Assembly (NCBI GenBank): GCA_965220665.1
Contig: CBDCQQ010000004.1
Span: forward strand, 310,001-374,000
Length of the DNA stretch: 64,000 nucleotides
Direction of reading: 5' to 3'
Source: JAJDZL01 sp965220665
GTDB lineage: Bacteria > Pseudomonadota > Gammaproteobacteria > Arenicellales > JAJDZL01
The position numbers were made by a program, and so were the translations under genes. Position 1 is the first letter of the stretch. Every line of letters begins with the position of its first letter. Under the pieces are notes generated by a model. The model had not been told where the DNA came from. It saw nothing but the letters and a program-made list of their open reading frames with translations, and made no database searches. Positions 63,622-64,000 of the stretch are shown one piece after another.

Positions 63622-64000
63622 TTAACTGTCTGCTCTAAACTTTGTCGAACCGGCAGAGTATTGATACCTGGCCAATACATCAAGAATCTCTATCAGACAG
63701 TTGTCGCGCAGTCTTTCCAGTTCCTCAATACTGTGACCCTCTGACTGACACTTGGTGCCTTCAACCATTCTGTCAATCAGGTTCTCAGTCAATTCTGGTG
63801 CTTTGAGGTGAGTCCAGGGTAGTTGTAAAGCGGGGCCGAACTGCTCAAGCATATGTTTCATCCCCTGCTCACCACCGGCAAGATGAAATGTCAGACACAC
63901 ACCCATAATTGCCAATCTAAGTCCGGGACCATAGACTATTGCATCGTCGATGTCTTTGGTTGATGCAACGCCATCTGCGACCATGTGAAGCGCTTCTCGC
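63622..64000 (-). CDS. lcdH: L-carnitine dehydrogenase, C-terminal part (window edge)
   Basis: C-terminal 125 residues of a 3-hydroxyacyl-CoA-dehydrogenase-like protein; the frame is open to the window end. REALHMVADGVAS, then DDAIVYGPGLRLAIMG and HLAGGEQGMKHMLEQFGPAL, are characteristic of L-carnitine dehydrogenase, which oxidises L-carnitine to 3-dehydrocarnitine with NAD. It is upstream in the same direction as the acyl-CoA ligase and caiD genes. The N-terminal NAD domain lies outside the window, so the assignment rests on the C-terminus. Confidence 0.82.
   Translation of the reverse strand, partial: REALHMVADGVASTKDIDDAIVYGPGLRLAIMGVCLTFHLAGGEQGMKHMLEQFGPALQLPWTHLKAPELTENLIDRMVEGTKCQSEGHSIEELERLRDNCLIEILDVLARYQYSAGSTKFRADS

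Noticed and set aside
1..64000. CRISPR array, tRNA or rRNA genes
   Set aside because: No regularly spaced repeats and no T-loop or rRNA core sequences were seen on reading; a covariance-model scan was not possible.

Overview
The window looks like chromosomal DNA of a heterotrophic, probably marine Pseudomonadota. A gammaproteobacterium is my guess, but no rRNA or tRNA gene is present to settle it. Housekeeping content is low. Most genes import and break down nitrogen-rich small molecules (amines, guanidino compounds, methylated amino acids, D-amino acids, carnitine). Base composition is near-balanced and often AT-rich. Several insertion sequences are visibly GC-richer than their surroundings.

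Layout. 0-9.3 kb: the end of a class III aminotransferase, then a minus-strand unit with a LysR regulator, a Tat-exported solute-binding protein, a divergent ureohydrolase and a dipeptide-type ABC transporter. 9.8-11.6 kb: one long gene fusing a TetR-type regulator to a Rieske oxygenase. This is the most unusual protein here. 11.6-15.8 kb: a putrescine-type potFGHI transporter facing it. 16.3-17.6 kb: a Fic protein with palindromic operator-like sites upstream. 18.2-29.5 kb: a minus-strand catabolic block (dimethylglycine/sarcosine dehydrogenase, PdxH, semialdehyde dehydrogenase, glutaryl-CoA dehydrogenase, fused indolepyruvate oxidoreductase, acyl-CoA dehydrogenase, SDR).

29.6-48.4 kb is an IS-rich zone. 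A DUF6338-like membrane gene is split by an ISKra4-like element that has a canonical A AAA AAC frameshift site and a 9-bp target duplication. An IS630 element sits exactly between the Shine-Dalgarno sequence and start codon of a trpB2 gene. An IS110 element carries a structured upstream leader that could be a bridge RNA. Two more DDE elements lie side by side. Host genes in between include a TPP enzyme, ArsC, TrpB2, a ClC protein lacking the gating glutamate, an orphan solute-binding protein, a D-threonine-aldolase-like enzyme and a choline-kinase-like phosphotransferase.

48.5-58.8 kb: a desaturase, RidA, DadA and an Asp/Glu racemase-like gene (D-amino-acid catabolism), PPK2, a flavin monooxygenase and an NMT1-type ABC importer with a zinc alcohol dehydrogenase. 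59-60.6 kb: decayed remains of an IS4-type transposase and a twice-frameshifted AAA ATPase. 60.7-64 kb: a carnitine cluster (L-carnitine dehydrogenase, an ADP-forming acyl-CoA ligase, CaiD-like hydratase).

A working hypothesis, which is inference only: imported methylated or polyamine-type compounds are N-demethylated by the Rieske fusion protein and the dimethylglycine dehydrogenase-like enzyme. They are then transaminated to a semialdehyde, oxidised by GabD and sent through glutaryl-CoA dehydrogenase. Multiple IS families plus pseudogenes suggest a genome with ongoing IS expansion.
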